Assembly: GCA_000620545.1 (NCBI GenBank) | Contig: KK211149.1 | Coordinates: 1 to 64,000 of the forward strand | DNA: 64,000 nucleotides | DNA from: Intrasporangiaceae bacterium URHB0013 | GTDB lineage: Bacteria; Actinomycetota; Actinomycetes; Actinomycetales; Dermatophilaceae | Direction of reading: 5' to 3' | Shown here: piece by piece, positions 7,563 through 16,771 of the stretch | Position numbering within the stretch: the stretch's first letter is position 1 | How the letters are laid out: the number at the start of each line of letters is the position of its first letter | The notes under the pieces: model-generated | Seen by the model: only the letters and a program-made list of their open reading frames with translations | What the model was told of the DNA's origin: nothing | Database searches by the model: none | Made by a program: the position numbers and the translations under genes

Positions 7563-9121
7563 GCGAGGCCGCCGTACCGCAGGGCGACCCACGCGTCGCG
7601 GACGTCCGGGCTCGGATCGCTGCGGCTCACACCGCTTCGGCCAGCGCCCCCGAGAAGGCCCGGGCCAAGCTCGACGCGCAGGGCAAGATCTACGTCCGCG
7701 ACCGCATCGCCCTGCTCTTCGACGAGGGCTCGTTCGTCGAGGACGGGCGCTATGCGAACGCTCTGCAGCCGGGACTACCGGCCGACGGCGTGGTCACCGG
7801 GCGCGGCACCGTCGACGGCAGGGCCGCCATCGTCATCGCCAACGACCCGACCGTCAAGGCCGGATCCTGGGGCGCGCGGACCGTGGAGAAGATCGTCCGC
7901 GCCACCGAGATGGCGCTGCGCGAGGAGCTCCCGGTCTTCTGGTTCGTCGACTCGGCCGGCGCCCGCATCACCGACCAGGTCGAGATGTTCCCCGGACGGC
8001 GCGGCGCCGGACGCATCTTCCACAACCAGGTCGCGCTCTCGGGCAAGGTGCCCCAGATCTGCTGCCTCTTCGGCCCGAGTGCTGCCGGCGGGGCCTACAT
8101 CCCCAGCTTCTGCGACCTCATCATCATGGTCGAGGGCAACGCCTCGATGTACCTCGGCAGCCCACGCATGGCCGAGATGGTCGTCGGCGAGAAGGTGTCC
8201 CTGGAGGAGATGGGCGGCGCCCGGATGCACTGCACCGTCTCGGGGGTCGGTGACCTGCTCGCGCACGACGACGCCGAGGCCATCGAGCTGGCCAAGCTCT
8301 ACTTCTCCTACGTCCCGGGCAGCTGGCGGGACCACCCACCGACGTATGCCGCCGAGCAGCCGGCGACCCCGCTGACCCGCGAGACCGTGCCCGAGCGCGA
8401 GTCGGTGCCCTTCGACGTCCACGAGGTCATCGACGGGCTCGTCGACGACGACTCCTTCTTCGAGCTCAAGCCCCTGTGGGCGGCAGAGCTCGTCATCGGC
8501 TTCGGGCGACTCGAGGGCCAGACGGTCGGCATCGTCGCCAACAACTCGATGGTCAAGGGCGGCGTGCTCTTCACCGACAGCGCCGACAAGGCCGCGCGCT
8601 TCATCTGGCTCTGCGACGCCTTCTCCATCCCGCTCGTCTACCTCGCCGACGTGCCCGGCTTCATGATCGGCTCCGAGGTCGAGCGCGGTGGCATCATCCG
8701 CCACGGGGCCAAGATGGTCAGCGCCGTCTCGTCCGCGACCGTGCCGCAATTCTGCGTCGTCGTGCGCAAGGCCTACGGCGCGGGGCTCTACGCCATGGGC
8801 GGCCCCGGCTTCGGTCCGGACGCAACCATCGCCCTGCCCACGGCCCGGATCGCGGTGATGGGTCCGGAGGCCGCCGTCAACGCCGTCTATGCCAACAAGA
8901 TCGCCGAGATCGGCGATGCGGACGAACGGGCACGATTCGTCGCGGACCGCCGTCGCGAGTACGAGGAGGACGTCGACATCGAGCGTCTCGCGGCCGACCT
9001 CGTGCTCGACTCGATCATCGAGGCGGATGAACTGCGCTCGGACCTCGTGCGCCGTCTGGCCTATGCTTCCCGGCGTGACCGTCACTTCAGCGAGCGCAGA
9101 CGCGCCGTCCCGCCGGTCTGA
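7559..9121 (+). CDS. acyl-CoA carboxylase beta (carboxyltransferase) subunit
   Basis: The 520-residue carboxyltransferase component of a biotin-dependent acyl-CoA carboxylase. It moves the carboxyl group from biotin to an acyl-CoA. The two crotonase-like halves are visible: the first with WFVDSAGARITDQVEMFPGR and GPSAAGGAYIPSFCD, the second with IPLVYLADVPGFMIGSEVE, GIIRHGAKM and KAYGAGLYAMGGPGF. The segment around FPGRRGAGRIFHNQ is like methylcrotonyl/geranyl-type subunits, but substrate cannot be fixed by reading. It overlaps the preceding dehydrogenase by 4 nt. No biotin-carboxylase alpha subunit is in the window. The 3' end contains the promoter and start of the next gene. Confidence 0.92.
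   Translation: MSEAAVPQGDPRVADVRARIAAAHTASASAPEKARAKLDAQGKIYVRDRIALLFDEGSFVEDGRYANALQPGLPADGVVTGRGTVDGRAAIVIANDPTVKAGSWGARTVEKIVRATEMALREELPVFWFVDSAGARITDQVEMFPGRRGAGRIFHNQVALSGKVPQICCLFGPSAAGGAYIPSFCDLIIMVEGNASMYLGSPRMAEMVVGEKVSLEEMGGARMHCTVSGVGDLLAHDDAEAIELAKLYFSYVPGSWRDHPPTYAAEQPATPLTRETVPERESVPFDVHEVIDGLVDDDSFFELKPLWAAELVIGFGRLEGQTVGIVANNSMVKGGVLFTDSADKAARFIWLCDAFSIPLVYLADVPGFMIGSEVERGGIIRHGAKMVSAVSSATVPQFCVVVRKAYGAGLYAMGGPGFGPDATIALPTARIAVMGPEAAVNAVYANKIAEIGDADERARFVADRRREYEEDVDIERLAADLVLDSIIEADELRSDLVRRLAYASRRDRHFSERRRAVPPV
9062..9067 (+). promoter_or_regulatory. -10 hexamer TATGCT inside the carboxyltransferase gene
   Basis: TATGCT is followed by 7 nt and then an in-frame GTG that would start the membrane mannosyltransferase. 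It lies within the last 60 nt of the upstream coding region. This decides the start at 9075 over the ATG at 9063. Confidence 0.5.
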
Positions 9122-10382
9122 GCCGCGCCTCGGTCACAGGCTCGAGCACCCGGACCGCGAGGTCGAGCGGCGGCAGCCTTTCTGGCGCCGGTTCCCGGTG
9201 TGGTTCCCGTTCGTCGTCTTCGGCATCTCGCGCCTGTTCGTCTGGGTCGCCGCGACCTACCTATCGCGCTACCAGATCCCGCTGCCCATAGGCACGGCGA
9301 ACATCCGGATCTTCTACCCCTCGCCAGCCGACCCCGGCTACTGGGCGGTCATGGCCGGGTGGGACGGCCAGTGGTACCGGGTCATCGCCGAACAGGGCTA
9401 CCCCTCGGTCCTGCCTCGTGTCGGCTGGGGTGGCATCGACATGAACCCGTGGGCCTTCTTCCCGGTGTTCCCGATGACGGCCGGCCTCGTCATGAAGGTC
9501 ACCGGCCTGCCCTTCGCCGTGGTGGGGCCCGGGCTCTCGATGGTCATCGGCTTCGTCGCGATGCACATGCTGTTCAAGCTCGTCGACCAGGCCGTCGGGC
9601 GCTGGGAGGCGATCGTCGCGGTCGTCGCGACCTGCTTCTTCATCGCGTCCCCGGCCTTCTCGGCGTCCTACACCGAGTCCACCGCGCTCCTCGGCGTCGT
9701 GACGGTGCTGTGGCTGCTGCGCAAACGACAGTACTGGTGGGTCGCCGTCGCGCTCCTCGTCCTCTCCCTCAGCCGCAACGTCGTCATCGCGATGGTGCCG
9801 GTCATCATCGCCCACGCGGTCGTCCGCTGGCGCAAGGGTGACGAGGGCGAGCACCCGGTGCGACTGCGCGTCGCGCTGGGGGCGCTCGCGGCATACGCCG
9901 GCGCCCTGACCTTCCTCTGGCCCACGATCGTCACGATCGCGACCGACACCCCCAACGCCTACAACGACACGATGCTCGCCTGGAACATCGAGACGAAGAT
10001 CAAGCTCTACCTGTGGTGGAACCTGCTCTACGACTACTGGGGCGTCATCGGACAGGTCGCGGGCGTTCTCGGCATCGCCGCGTTCACGTGGTTCATGCTG
10101 ACGAAGAACTCGTGGCGCTGGGGCCCGGAGATCTGGGGCTGGGCCGGCGCCTACCCGGCCTACATCATCCTCGTGACGAGCACGACGCCGAGCCGAGTGC
10201 GCTACGCCCTGCTGGCCTTCCCGATGACGCTCATCATCGCGTGGTTCCTCAGGCTGCGCTGGTGGGGGCGCTATCGCTACTGGCTGCTCGGACTCATCGT
10301 CGTCATCGGCGCCGGCCTCATGTGGTGGTGGACCGAGCACTACCTCGTCATCGAGAATCTCACCGACGACCTCTACCCCTGA
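9075..10382 (+). CDS. PIG-V-like integral membrane mannosyltransferase
   Basis: A polytopic membrane protein of about 435 residues with roughly ten hydrophobic segments. The first extracytoplasmic loop has WDGQWYRVIAEQGYP (near residue 95) followed by NPWAFFPVFP, the hallmark of the PIG-V (GPI mannosyltransferase 2-like) family. In bacteria such proteins are presumed to transfer mannose from a polyprenyl phosphate donor on the outer face of the membrane. The C-terminal helices include WGRYRYWLLGLIVV. The start is the GTG at 9075, 7 nt after a -10 hexamer, so the gene overlaps the upstream gene by 47 nt in another frame. Acceptor unknown. Confidence 0.8.
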   Translation: MTVTSASADAPSRRSEPRLGHRLEHPDREVERRQPFWRRFPVWFPFVVFGISRLFVWVAATYLSRYQIPLPIGTANIRIFYPSPADPGYWAVMAGWDGQWYRVIAEQGYPSVLPRVGWGGIDMNPWAFFPVFPMTAGLVMKVTGLPFAVVGPGLSMVIGFVAMHMLFKLVDQAVGRWEAIVAVVATCFFIASPAFSASYTESTALLGVVTVLWLLRKRQYWWVAVALLVLSLSRNVVIAMVPVIIAHAVVRWRKGDEGEHPVRLRVALGALAAYAGALTFLWPTIVTIATDTPNAYNDTMLAWNIETKIKLYLWWNLLYDYWGVIGQVAGVLGIAAFTWFMLTKNSWRWGPEIWGWAGAYPAYIILVTSTTPSRVRYALLAFPMTLIIAWFLRLRWWGRYRYWLLGLIVVIGAGLMWWWTEHYLVIENLTDDLYP

Positions 10383-10409
10383 GCCACCCGTCGTCCCCCG
10401 ACGTCCCTC

Positions 10410-11087
10410 TCACCCCGGGTCGGGCAGGCGCCGCACGCTCCCGACGACGTCGAACCACTCGATGCCTGCGTCGGCCAGCAGGTCACGCAGCAGCGGCAGG
10501 GACAGGCCGACGACGTTGTGGTGGTCGCCCTCGACGGCCGTGACGAACGCGCCGCCGAGGCCGTCGATGGTGAACGCACCGGCCACCGTGAGTGGCTCGC
10601 CCGTCGCGACGTAGGCCTCGATCTCCTCGTCGGAGAGCGTGGCGAAGTGGACGGTGGTCGAGGCCGTCGCGCCCAGCGTGGCACCGCCGGTGGCCCGCTC
10701 GTCGATGAGCCAGTGGCCGGTGTGCAGCACCCCGGAGCGGCCCCGCATCCGGCGCCATCTGGAGATGGCCTCCTTGGCGTTTCCGGGCTTGCCGTGGACC
10801 TCTCCGTCGAACTCGAGCACCGAGTCGCACCCGAGCACGACGGCGCGGTCGTCGAGCCGGACCGCGACGTCCTCGGCCTTGGCCCGCGCCAGGAGCAGCG
10901 CGATGTCGGCCGGCCCGAGCGGCCCGTAGCGCTCGGTCGCCTCGGCGACGGCCAGGTCCTCGTCGACCCCGCTCACGACGACGGCCGGCTCGATGCCGGC
11001 GGCGCGGAGGGTCGAGCGGCGCGCGGGCGACGCGGAGGCGAGGACGAGCTGGACAGGGGGCACGTCGGGGAGGGGACTCGGCGGCAT
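10410..11087 (-). CDS. maf: Maf-family nucleoside triphosphate pyrophosphatase
   Basis: A cytoplasmic house-cleaning pyrophosphatase of 225 residues that hydrolyses dTTP/UTP or modified nucleotides. Family marks are LASASPARRSTLRAAGI at the N-terminus, the central VVLGCDSVLEFDG and HGKPGNAKEAI, and the substrate-recognition TASTTVHFATLSDEEI followed by VATGEPLTVAGAFTIDG. A -10 hexamer TAGCAT lies 6 nt upstream of the ATG. In mycobacteria maf sits directly next to accE and accD; here a peptidase and a PASTA kinase are placed between them. The name is by family; YhdE-type versus other specificity is not settled. Confidence 0.93.
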   Translation of the reverse strand: MPPSPLPDVPPVQLVLASASPARRSTLRAAGIEPAVVVSGVDEDLAVAEATERYGPLGPADIALLLARAKAEDVAVRLDDRAVVLGCDSVLEFDGEVHGKPGNAKEAISRWRRMRGRSGVLHTGHWLIDERATGGATLGATASTTVHFATLSDEEIEAYVATGEPLTVAGAFTIDGLGGAFVTAVEGDHHNVVGLSLPLLRDLLADAGIEWFDVVGSVRRLPDPG

Positions 11088-11093
11088 GACGCC

Positions 11094-11099
11094 ATGCTA
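11094..11099 (-). promoter_or_regulatory. -10 hexamer TAGCAT of a leaderless maf promoter
   Basis: On the minus strand TAGCAT is followed by 6 nt and the maf ATG. No ribosome-binding site is present in between. Confidence 0.5.
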
Positions 11100-11243
11100 G
11101 GCGGCGGGCCCGCTCGTGGTACGCGGACGCCCACCTCCCACAGGAACGCCGCCGACGCCGCCCCGGTGACCGGGCCCGTCCCGTGTGGCGGCGCGCGGCC
11201 GCCGTACCGGCCCCGCGCGCCACCGGCGGCCGTCGTCGCCCGC

Positions 11244-12938
11244 TCAGATCTCCTGCAGGACGGCGCCGCGGAGGGTGTCGAGGCCGACACCGCCGATGTC
11301 GAGAGCGCGGCGGTGGAAGGCCTTGAGGTCGAAGGCGTCACCCTCGCGCTGCTTGACCTCGTCCCGGAGCTGCAGCCACAGGCGCTCACCGATCTTGTAG
11401 CTGGGCGCCTGACCCGGCCAGCCGAGGTAGCGGTTGAGCTCGAAGCGCAGGACCTTCTCGTCCATGAAGCCGTAGCGGGTCAGGTAGGTCCACGCCTTGT
11501 CATAGTCCCACGCGCCACCGCCGACCTCCTCTGGTGCGTCGTAGCCGCAGTGGACGCCGATGTCGATGACGACGCGCGCCGCCCGAAGCGACTGTCCCGC
11601 AAGCCAACCCATACGGTTTCCGGGATCGTCCATGTAGCCGAGCTCGGCCATCAGTCGCTCGGCGTAGAGGGCCCATCCCTCGCCGTGTCCCGACGTCCAT
11701 GCCTCGAGCCGGCGCCACTTGTTGAGAAGCCCGGACCGGTAGACAGTCTGTGCGACCTGGAGGTGGTGGCCGGGGACGCCCTCGTGGTAGACGGTCGTCA
11801 GCTCGTTCCACGTGCGGAACTCCGTGTTGCCCTTGGGCACCGACCACCACATGCGGCCCGGTCGGCTGAAGTCGTTGGACGGCCCGGTGTAGTAGATGCC
11901 TCCGGTCTGCGTCGGCGCGATCATGCACTCGATGCGCTGCACCGGGCCGGGGATGTCGAAGTGGACGTCCTTGAGGTCGGCGATGACCTCGTCGGCGCGC
12001 TCCTGCATCCAGGCCTTGAGCGCGTCGGTGCCGTGCAGGGCGTACCGGTCGTCTGCGTCGAGGATCTCGACTCCGCGGCGGACGCTCGCGCCGGGCTCGA
12101 GCCCGTCGGCGATCTCGCTCATCTGGGCGTGGAGGTCGGCGACCTCCTGCTGCCCCCAGCGGTAGGTCTCCTCGAGGTCCACGGTGGCGCCGAGGAAGTA
12201 GCGCGACTCCAGCTGGTACCGCTCGACGCCGCAGGCGTCCACCTCGGGAGCGTGTGGCAGCAGCTCGTCCTCGAGCCAGCCGGCGATGTCGCCGTATGCC
12301 GCCGCCGCAGCCCTGGCGGCGTCGGCGAGCTGGTCCTTCAGCTCGCCCGCGAGGGCGGCGTCACCCACGGTCGCGTCCGCGACCACCTTGGCGAAGTAGC
12401 CGTCGTCGGCCACGAGGTCGCGGGACTGCTCCGCGCAGGCCACGACCTGTCGGCGCGGGGACACCTGTCCGCGCTCGCGTGCGAGGAGCAGCGACTCCTT
12501 GTAGCCCTCGAGCGCAGCAGGGATCTTGCCCATGCGGACGGCAAAGGTGCGCCAGTGCTCCTCGCTGTCCTGAGGCATGAGGTCGAAGACGTCGCGGACC
12601 GCCTGGAGCGGCGAGGCGAGGACGTTGAGCGACATCTCGTCGAGCCCAGCGGCATACCGGTCCTCGGAGAGCTGGAGGCGCTCGGTCATGGCGTCGACGG
12701 TGACGCGGTCGACCTCGTCGGTCGGCGCGGCGGCGGCGAGCTGGGCCAGGGTGGCTCGACGCAGCTCGGAGGCGGCCGCGTTGCCGGCGGGGGACAGGTC
12801 GTCGAGGTCCTCCTCGCCGCCGGGCACACCGAGGAAGGTGGCGTTGATGGGGCTGAGGGCGACGGAGGCGTCGAAGTAGGACTCCGCGATGCGGTCGACG
12901 TCGGTCTGGGGTCGCACGGTCTGGGTGTTGGCGGTCAC
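11244..12938 (-). CDS. DUF885 family metallopeptidase-like protein
   Basis: A 564-residue protein of the DUF885 family, which is related to gluzincin peptidases. The zinc-site helix is TVYHEGVPGHHLQVAQ, a HEGxPGHH variant of HExxH, followed about 40 residues later by GHGEGWALYAERL with the third metal ligand Glu. The GGIYYTGPSNDFSRPGRMW segment is characteristic. There is no signal peptide, so it is probably cytoplasmic, and the substrate is not known. A -10 hexamer lies 6 nt before the GTG start. About 155 nt of plain GC-rich DNA separate it from maf; I see no clear signal in it. Confidence 0.85.
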   Translation of the reverse strand: MTANTQTVRPQTDVDRIAESYFDASVALSPINATFLGVPGGEEDLDDLSPAGNAAASELRRATLAQLAAAAPTDEVDRVTVDAMTERLQLSEDRYAAGLDEMSLNVLASPLQAVRDVFDLMPQDSEEHWRTFAVRMGKIPAALEGYKESLLLARERGQVSPRRQVVACAEQSRDLVADDGYFAKVVADATVGDAALAGELKDQLADAARAAAAAYGDIAGWLEDELLPHAPEVDACGVERYQLESRYFLGATVDLEETYRWGQQEVADLHAQMSEIADGLEPGASVRRGVEILDADDRYALHGTDALKAWMQERADEVIADLKDVHFDIPGPVQRIECMIAPTQTGGIYYTGPSNDFSRPGRMWWSVPKGNTEFRTWNELTTVYHEGVPGHHLQVAQTVYRSGLLNKWRRLEAWTSGHGEGWALYAERLMAELGYMDDPGNRMGWLAGQSLRAARVVIDIGVHCGYDAPEEVGGGAWDYDKAWTYLTRYGFMDEKVLRFELNRYLGWPGQAPSYKIGERLWLQLRDEVKQREGDAFDLKAFHRRALDIGGVGLDTLRGAVLQEI

Positions 12939-12944
12939 CCGGCG

Positions 12945-12950
12945 AAGGTA
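12945..12950 (-). promoter_or_regulatory. -10 hexamer TACCTT of the DUF885 gene
   Basis: On the minus strand TACCTT is followed by 6 nt and the GTG start codon, again a leaderless layout. Confidence 0.45.
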
Positions 12951-13004
12951 GACCAGGCCGGGGTCCCGTGCCAGTGCATTGTGGTGCCTCCCGGGGACCG
13001 CTCG

Positions 13005-14774
13005 TCAGCCGTCGTCGTCCGAGGAGTCCCCTTGGTCGCCCTGGCCGCCCTGGCCGCCCTGCCCGCCGGACACGACGAGCACGACGATCCCGTCGGTCGT
13101 CGGCGTGCCGGCGCCCGGCCACGTGGCGATGACCCGGCCGCTCTCCACGTCGGAGGGGACGGTAACGCGGGTGACGCGGACGTCCGCGCCGTCCAGGGCC
13201 TTCGTCGCGTCCTTGGCGTTCGTGCCGACCAGTCCGGCAGGAACCTCGAACGAGGAGTTGACCTTGTCTGGGGCGTGGCCGCGGCTCACGACGAGGGCGA
13301 CGGTCTGGCCCTTCGTCATCGGCTGGCCCGCGGGCGGGAAGCTGCCCAGGACCGCGCCGTCCGGCTGCGCCGAGCGCACGAGCACCCAGCGCACGTTGAC
13401 GCCGAGGCCCACGAGCTCCGTGACCGCCGCCTCGCGCTGCCGGCCGACGAGGCCACCGGGGACCGTGCTCCCGTCGGACGGCGCAGCCGTCACCACCGGT
13501 TCGGAGGTGGGCTTCTCGACGGTCGCGGACGGGCGAGCGCCGGGGGCCGCGGTGGTCGGCGCGTCCCCGTCCCTCGACAGCAGGACGTAGCCGAGGACGC
13601 CTGAGAGCGCCACGACGGCGAGGAGCAGCGCCCAGACGACCGGGCTCGGACCGGAGGCGCGACGGCGGACGCCGGCGGTCGAGCGTCGGGTCGCGGCGCG
13701 GCCTGCCGGCGGTTCCTGCCGGACTGCCGGCGGTTCCTGCCGGAGTGCCGGGCTGGGGCCCGTCCTGCTCGGCGACGCCGCAGCAGGACTCGCCGCAGCG
13801 GTTGCTGTCGCAGCAGCCCTCGTGGCCGGGGCGACCGCGGTCGCTGCCGGCTCCATGACGGTCGGCATCATCGCGGTGCTGGCGCCGAGGTCCAGCACCG
13901 AGGTGGCCTGCCCGGCGGGCAGTGCCCGCGTGGCGGCATCAGCCCGGCTCTCATGGCCCTGCAGGGCGGCGGCCATGGCGTCGGCGTCGGCGTAGCGGTC
14001 GGACGGTGACTTGGCGGTGGCGCGGACGACGACCTCGTCGAGGTTCGCGGGCAGGTCGGCGACGCGCGAGCTGGGCAGCGGCACGGGCTCGTCGAGGTGT
14101 CGCATCGCGATCGCGACCGGGGTGTCGCCCTCGAAGGGCACGGCTCCGGTGAGCATCTGGAAGAGCAGGATGCCCAGCGAGTAGAGGTCCGAGGACGGCG
14201 TCGTGGCCTCGCCACGGGCCTGCTCCGGGGCGACGTAGGCGGCCGTCCCCATCACCGTGCCGGTGTCGGTGAGCGATGCCTGACCGCGGGCCCGGGCGAT
14301 GCCGAAGTCGGTGACCTTGACCATGCCGTCGGGACGGACGATGACGTTGCCGGGCTTGATGTCACGGTGGACGACGCCGGCGCGGTGCGCGGCGCCGAGG
14401 GCCGCGCAGACCTGCTCGGCGACGCGTACGGCGTCGCCGGGGGTGAGCCGGCCGTGCTCACGGATCACCTGTGCGAGGTCGTGGCCCTCGGCATACTCCA
14501 TGACGATGAAGTGCGACGGACCGTCGACGCCGTAGTCGTAGACCTGGGCGATGTTGGGGTGCGAGAGCGCGGCAGCGGTCAGGGCCTCGCGGCGGAACCG
14601 CTCGACGAAGTCGGGGGAGCCGGCGAACCCCGCGGCCAGCACCTTGACGGCGACCAGCCGACCCAGGCGGTCGTCGGTCGCGAGGTGCACCTCGCCCATG
14701 CCTCCGACGGCGATGCGCTCACGCAGGGAGTAGCGCTCGGCGATCCGGACGATGGGGGTCGACTCGACAGACAT
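13005..14774 (-). CDS. PknB-like Ser/Thr protein kinase with PASTA domains
   Basis: Membrane receptor kinase of 589 residues. The kinase domain covers about 8-275: Gly loop IAVGGMGEVHLA, ATP-binding Lys44, catalytic Asp138 in VHRDIKPGN and Asp156 in TDFGIA. A long Ala/Pro/Thr-rich linker follows (about 280-370), with two near-identical copies of a RQEPPA stretch. A single membrane helix lies near 375-400. The outer part has two PASTA repeats (about 425-580), which in this family bind muropeptides or lipid II. The tail is Gly/Gln/Asp-rich. It probably signals cell-wall state, but it lacks the usual ftsW/pbpA neighbours, so it is a second PASTA kinase rather than the canonical PknB locus. Confidence 0.93.
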   Translation of the reverse strand: MSVESTPIVRIAERYSLRERIAVGGMGEVHLATDDRLGRLVAVKVLAAGFAGSPDFVERFRREALTAAALSHPNIAQVYDYGVDGPSHFIVMEYAEGHDLAQVIREHGRLTPGDAVRVAEQVCAALGAAHRAGVVHRDIKPGNVIVRPDGMVKVTDFGIARARGQASLTDTGTVMGTAAYVAPEQARGEATTPSSDLYSLGILLFQMLTGAVPFEGDTPVAIAMRHLDEPVPLPSSRVADLPANLDEVVVRATAKSPSDRYADADAMAAALQGHESRADAATRALPAGQATSVLDLGASTAMMPTVMEPAATAVAPATRAAATATAAASPAAASPSRTGPSPALRQEPPAVRQEPPAGRAATRRSTAGVRRRASGPSPVVWALLLAVVALSGVLGYVLLSRDGDAPTTAAPGARPSATVEKPTSEPVVTAAPSDGSTVPGGLVGRQREAAVTELVGLGVNVRWVLVRSAQPDGAVLGSFPPAGQPMTKGQTVALVVSRGHAPDKVNSSFEVPAGLVGTNAKDATKALDGADVRVTRVTVPSDVESGRVIATWPGAGTPTTDGIVVLVVSGGQGGQGGQGDQGDSSDDDG

Positions 14775-14782
14775 GGGCCAAC

Positions 14783-14788
14783 AGCGTA
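14783..14788 (-). promoter_or_regulatory. -10 hexamer TACGCT of the PASTA kinase gene
   Basis: On the minus strand TACGCT is followed by 8 nt and the ATG. A leaderless or near-leaderless mRNA is implied. Confidence 0.45.
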
Positions 14789-14858
14789 GGGCAGCGGGAC
14801 GGGTCAGCCAACCGAAGCGACCATCCGGGCAGCGCCGCCTCCGGGTCGCGAGCTCGCG

Positions 14859-15086
14859 TCAGCGGGGAAGGCCCGTGCGTCGCCACCCGCCGTGCCGCGC
14901 CGATGGGCCGACGAGGCGCCAGGAAGGGTCGGACCAGGCCGAGCGGGCGTGCTCGGGGGCCGGTTCCTCTCCACCGAGGGCGGACAGCACGGCGACGAGC
15001 GCGGCGACCTCCTCGGGCGTCGGGTGGCCTGAGACGTGGATCGTGGGCGGGACCGCGCTCGCCGCAGGAGTCGTGGCGTCGCTCAC
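14859..15086 (-). CDS. accE: acyl-CoA carboxylase epsilon subunit
   Basis: A small protein of 75 residues that stabilises alpha-beta assembly in actinobacterial acyl-CoA carboxylases. The core [22 protein letters not shown] and the C-terminal [25 protein letters not shown] are the family's conserved parts. It begins with GTG overlapping the TGA of the carboxyltransferase gene (GTGA), so the two are translationally coupled. Such subunits are found only in actinobacteria, which supports the taxonomic call. The partner is the adjacent beta subunit. Confidence 0.9.
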   Translation of the reverse strand: MSDATTPAASAVPPTIHVSGHPTPEEVAALVAVLSALGGEEPAPEHARSAWSDPSWRLVGPSARHGGWRRTGLPR

Positions 15087-16747
15087 AGCGGGATGTTCCC
15101 GTGCTTCTTGGGCGGGTGCGTCTCTCGCTTGTTCTGCAGCGCACGCAGGGCCCGCGTGACGTTCATCCGCGTGTTCGAGGGGCTGATCACGGTGTCGATG
15201 TAGCCGCGCTCGGCCGCGACGTACGGGTTGGCGAGCGTCTCCTCGTAGTGGGTGATGAGCGCCTGGCGCTGCGCGTCGACGTCACCACCATGCTCCGCAG
15301 TGGCCTTGAGCTCCTTGCGGTAGAGGATGTTGACGGCCCCCTGGGCCCCCATGACGGCGATCTGCCCGGTCGGCCAGGCGAGGTTGATGTCGGCGCCCAG
15401 GTGCTTGGAACCCATGACGTCGTAGGCGCCGCCGTAGGCCTTGCGGGTGATGACGGTGATCTTCGGGACGGTGGCCTCGGCGTACGCGTAGATGAGCTTC
15501 GCGCCGCGACGGATGATGCCGTCCCACTCCTGGCTCGTGCCGGGCAGGAAGCCGGGGACGTCGACGAGCGTCAGCACCGGCACGTTGAAGCAGTCGCACG
15601 TGCGCACGAAGCGCGCGGCCTTCTCGGAGGCGTCGATGTCGAGGCACCCGGCGAACTGCAGCGGCTGGTTGGCGACGATGCCGACCGACATGCCGTCGAT
15701 GCGCGCGAAGCCGGTGAGGATGTTGGGCGCGAAGAGCGGCTGCACCTCGAGGAACTCACCGTCGTCGACGACGTGCTCGATGACCTGCTTCATGTCGTAG
15801 GGGACGTTCGGCGAGTCCGGGATGCAGGTGTCGAGCCAACGGTCGTCGTCGGTGACCGACAGGTCGGCCTCGCCCTCGCCGTAGGTCGGCGGGGTCTCCA
15901 GGTTGTTGCTCGGCAGGTAGGAGAGCAGCGCCTTGACGTAGTCGATGGCGTCCTGCTCGTCGGTGCCCATGTAGTGCGCGACGCCGGACTTGCTGTTGTG
16001 CGTCAGGGCGCCGCCCAGCTCCTCGAAGCCCACGTCCTCGCCCGTCACGGTCTTGATGACGTCCGGGCCGGTGATGAACATGTGCGAGGTCTGGTCGACC
16101 ATGACGGTGAAGTCGGTGATGGCGGGGGAGTAGACCGCACCGCCGGCGCACGGACCCATGACGAGCGAGATCTGCGGGATGACGCCCGACGCGCGGACGT
16201 TGCGGAAGAAGATCTCGCCGTAGAGCCCGAGCGACACGACCCCCTCCTGGATGCGGGCGCCGCCGGAGTCGTTGAGGCCGATGACGGGGCAGCCGATCTT
16301 CATGGCGAAGTCCATGACCTTGACGATCTTCTCGCCGAAGACCTCGCCGAGGGACCCGCCGAAGACGGTGAAGTCCTGCGCGAAGACCGCCACCTGGCGA
16401 CCGTCGACCATGCCGTAGCCGGTGACGACGCCGTCGCCGTATGGCCTGTTGCTGTCCTGGCCGAAGTTGTTGCTGCGGTGCCGGGCGTACTTGTCGAGCT
16501 CGATGAAGGTGCCCTCGTCGAGGAGCATCTCGATGCGCTCGCGGGCGGTCTTCTTGCCCCGGGCGTGCTGCTTCTCGACGGCGCGCTCCGACCCCGCGTG
16601 GGCCACCTCCGCGACGCGGCGCTTGAGATCGGCGAGCTTGCCCGCGGTCGTCCCGAGATCGGGCCCGGTCGTCGTCTCGGCCTCTGGTGTCGTGCTCGCT
16701 CGCGACGTGCTGGCTGGCTGCTCTGCGAGGGCGTGATCGGTGGCCAT
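15083..16747 (-). CDS. accD: acyl-CoA carboxylase beta subunit (AccD/PccB type)
   Basis: The 554-residue carboxyltransferase subunit, close to the AccD5/PccB type that carboxylates propionyl-CoA and often acetyl-CoA. Visible motifs are [38 protein letters not shown], the oxyanion-region [23 protein letters not shown] and [18 protein letters not shown]. It gives methylmalonyl- or malonyl-CoA for lipid synthesis. The gene is coupled to accE downstream and is divergent from birA, whose product attaches biotin to the carboxylase. The biotin-carboxylase subunit is not in the window. A -10 hexamer lies 7 nt before the ATG. Confidence 0.95.
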   Translation of the reverse strand: MATDHALAEQPASTSRASTTPEAETTTGPDLGTTAGKLADLKRRVAEVAHAGSERAVEKQHARGKKTARERIEMLLDEGTFIELDKYARHRSNNFGQDSNRPYGDGVVTGYGMVDGRQVAVFAQDFTVFGGSLGEVFGEKIVKVMDFAMKIGCPVIGLNDSGGARIQEGVVSLGLYGEIFFRNVRASGVIPQISLVMGPCAGGAVYSPAITDFTVMVDQTSHMFITGPDVIKTVTGEDVGFEELGGALTHNSKSGVAHYMGTDEQDAIDYVKALLSYLPSNNLETPPTYGEGEADLSVTDDDRWLDTCIPDSPNVPYDMKQVIEHVVDDGEFLEVQPLFAPNILTGFARIDGMSVGIVANQPLQFAGCLDIDASEKAARFVRTCDCFNVPVLTLVDVPGFLPGTSQEWDGIIRRGAKLIYAYAEATVPKITVITRKAYGGAYDVMGSKHLGADINLAWPTGQIAVMGAQGAVNILYRKELKATAEHGGDVDAQRQALITHYEETLANPYVAAERGYIDTVISPSNTRMNVTRALRALQNKRETHPPKKHGNIPL

Positions 16748-16754
16748 GCTCGGC

Positions 16755-16760
16755 ACTCTA
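16755..16760 (-). promoter_or_regulatory. -10 hexamer TAGAGT of accD, overlapping the birA -10
   Basis: On the minus strand TAGAGT is followed by 7 nt and the accD ATG. Its TA dinucleotide is shared with the birA -10 on the other strand. Confidence 0.55.
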
Positions 16761-16764
16761 GCCT
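16759..16764 (+). promoter_or_regulatory. -10 hexamer TAGCCT of birA, overlapping the accD -10
   Basis: TAGCCT is followed by 7 nt and a GTG at 16772. It shares its first two bases with the accD -10 on the opposite strand, which makes a symmetric bidirectional promoter. Confidence 0.5.
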
Positions 16765-16771
16765 TGTGGAC

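Noticed and set aside
10518-13604. Very long open frame antisense to maf, DUF885 and the kinase
   Set aside because: High-GC third-position bias keeps antisense frames open. The translation has no family motifs, and the minus-strand genes have clear domains and promoters.
14903-16750. Long in-frame extension of birA through the antisense of accD
   Set aside because: The birA family start and a -10 hexamer with fixed spacing support 16772. The extension reads only antisense of accD.
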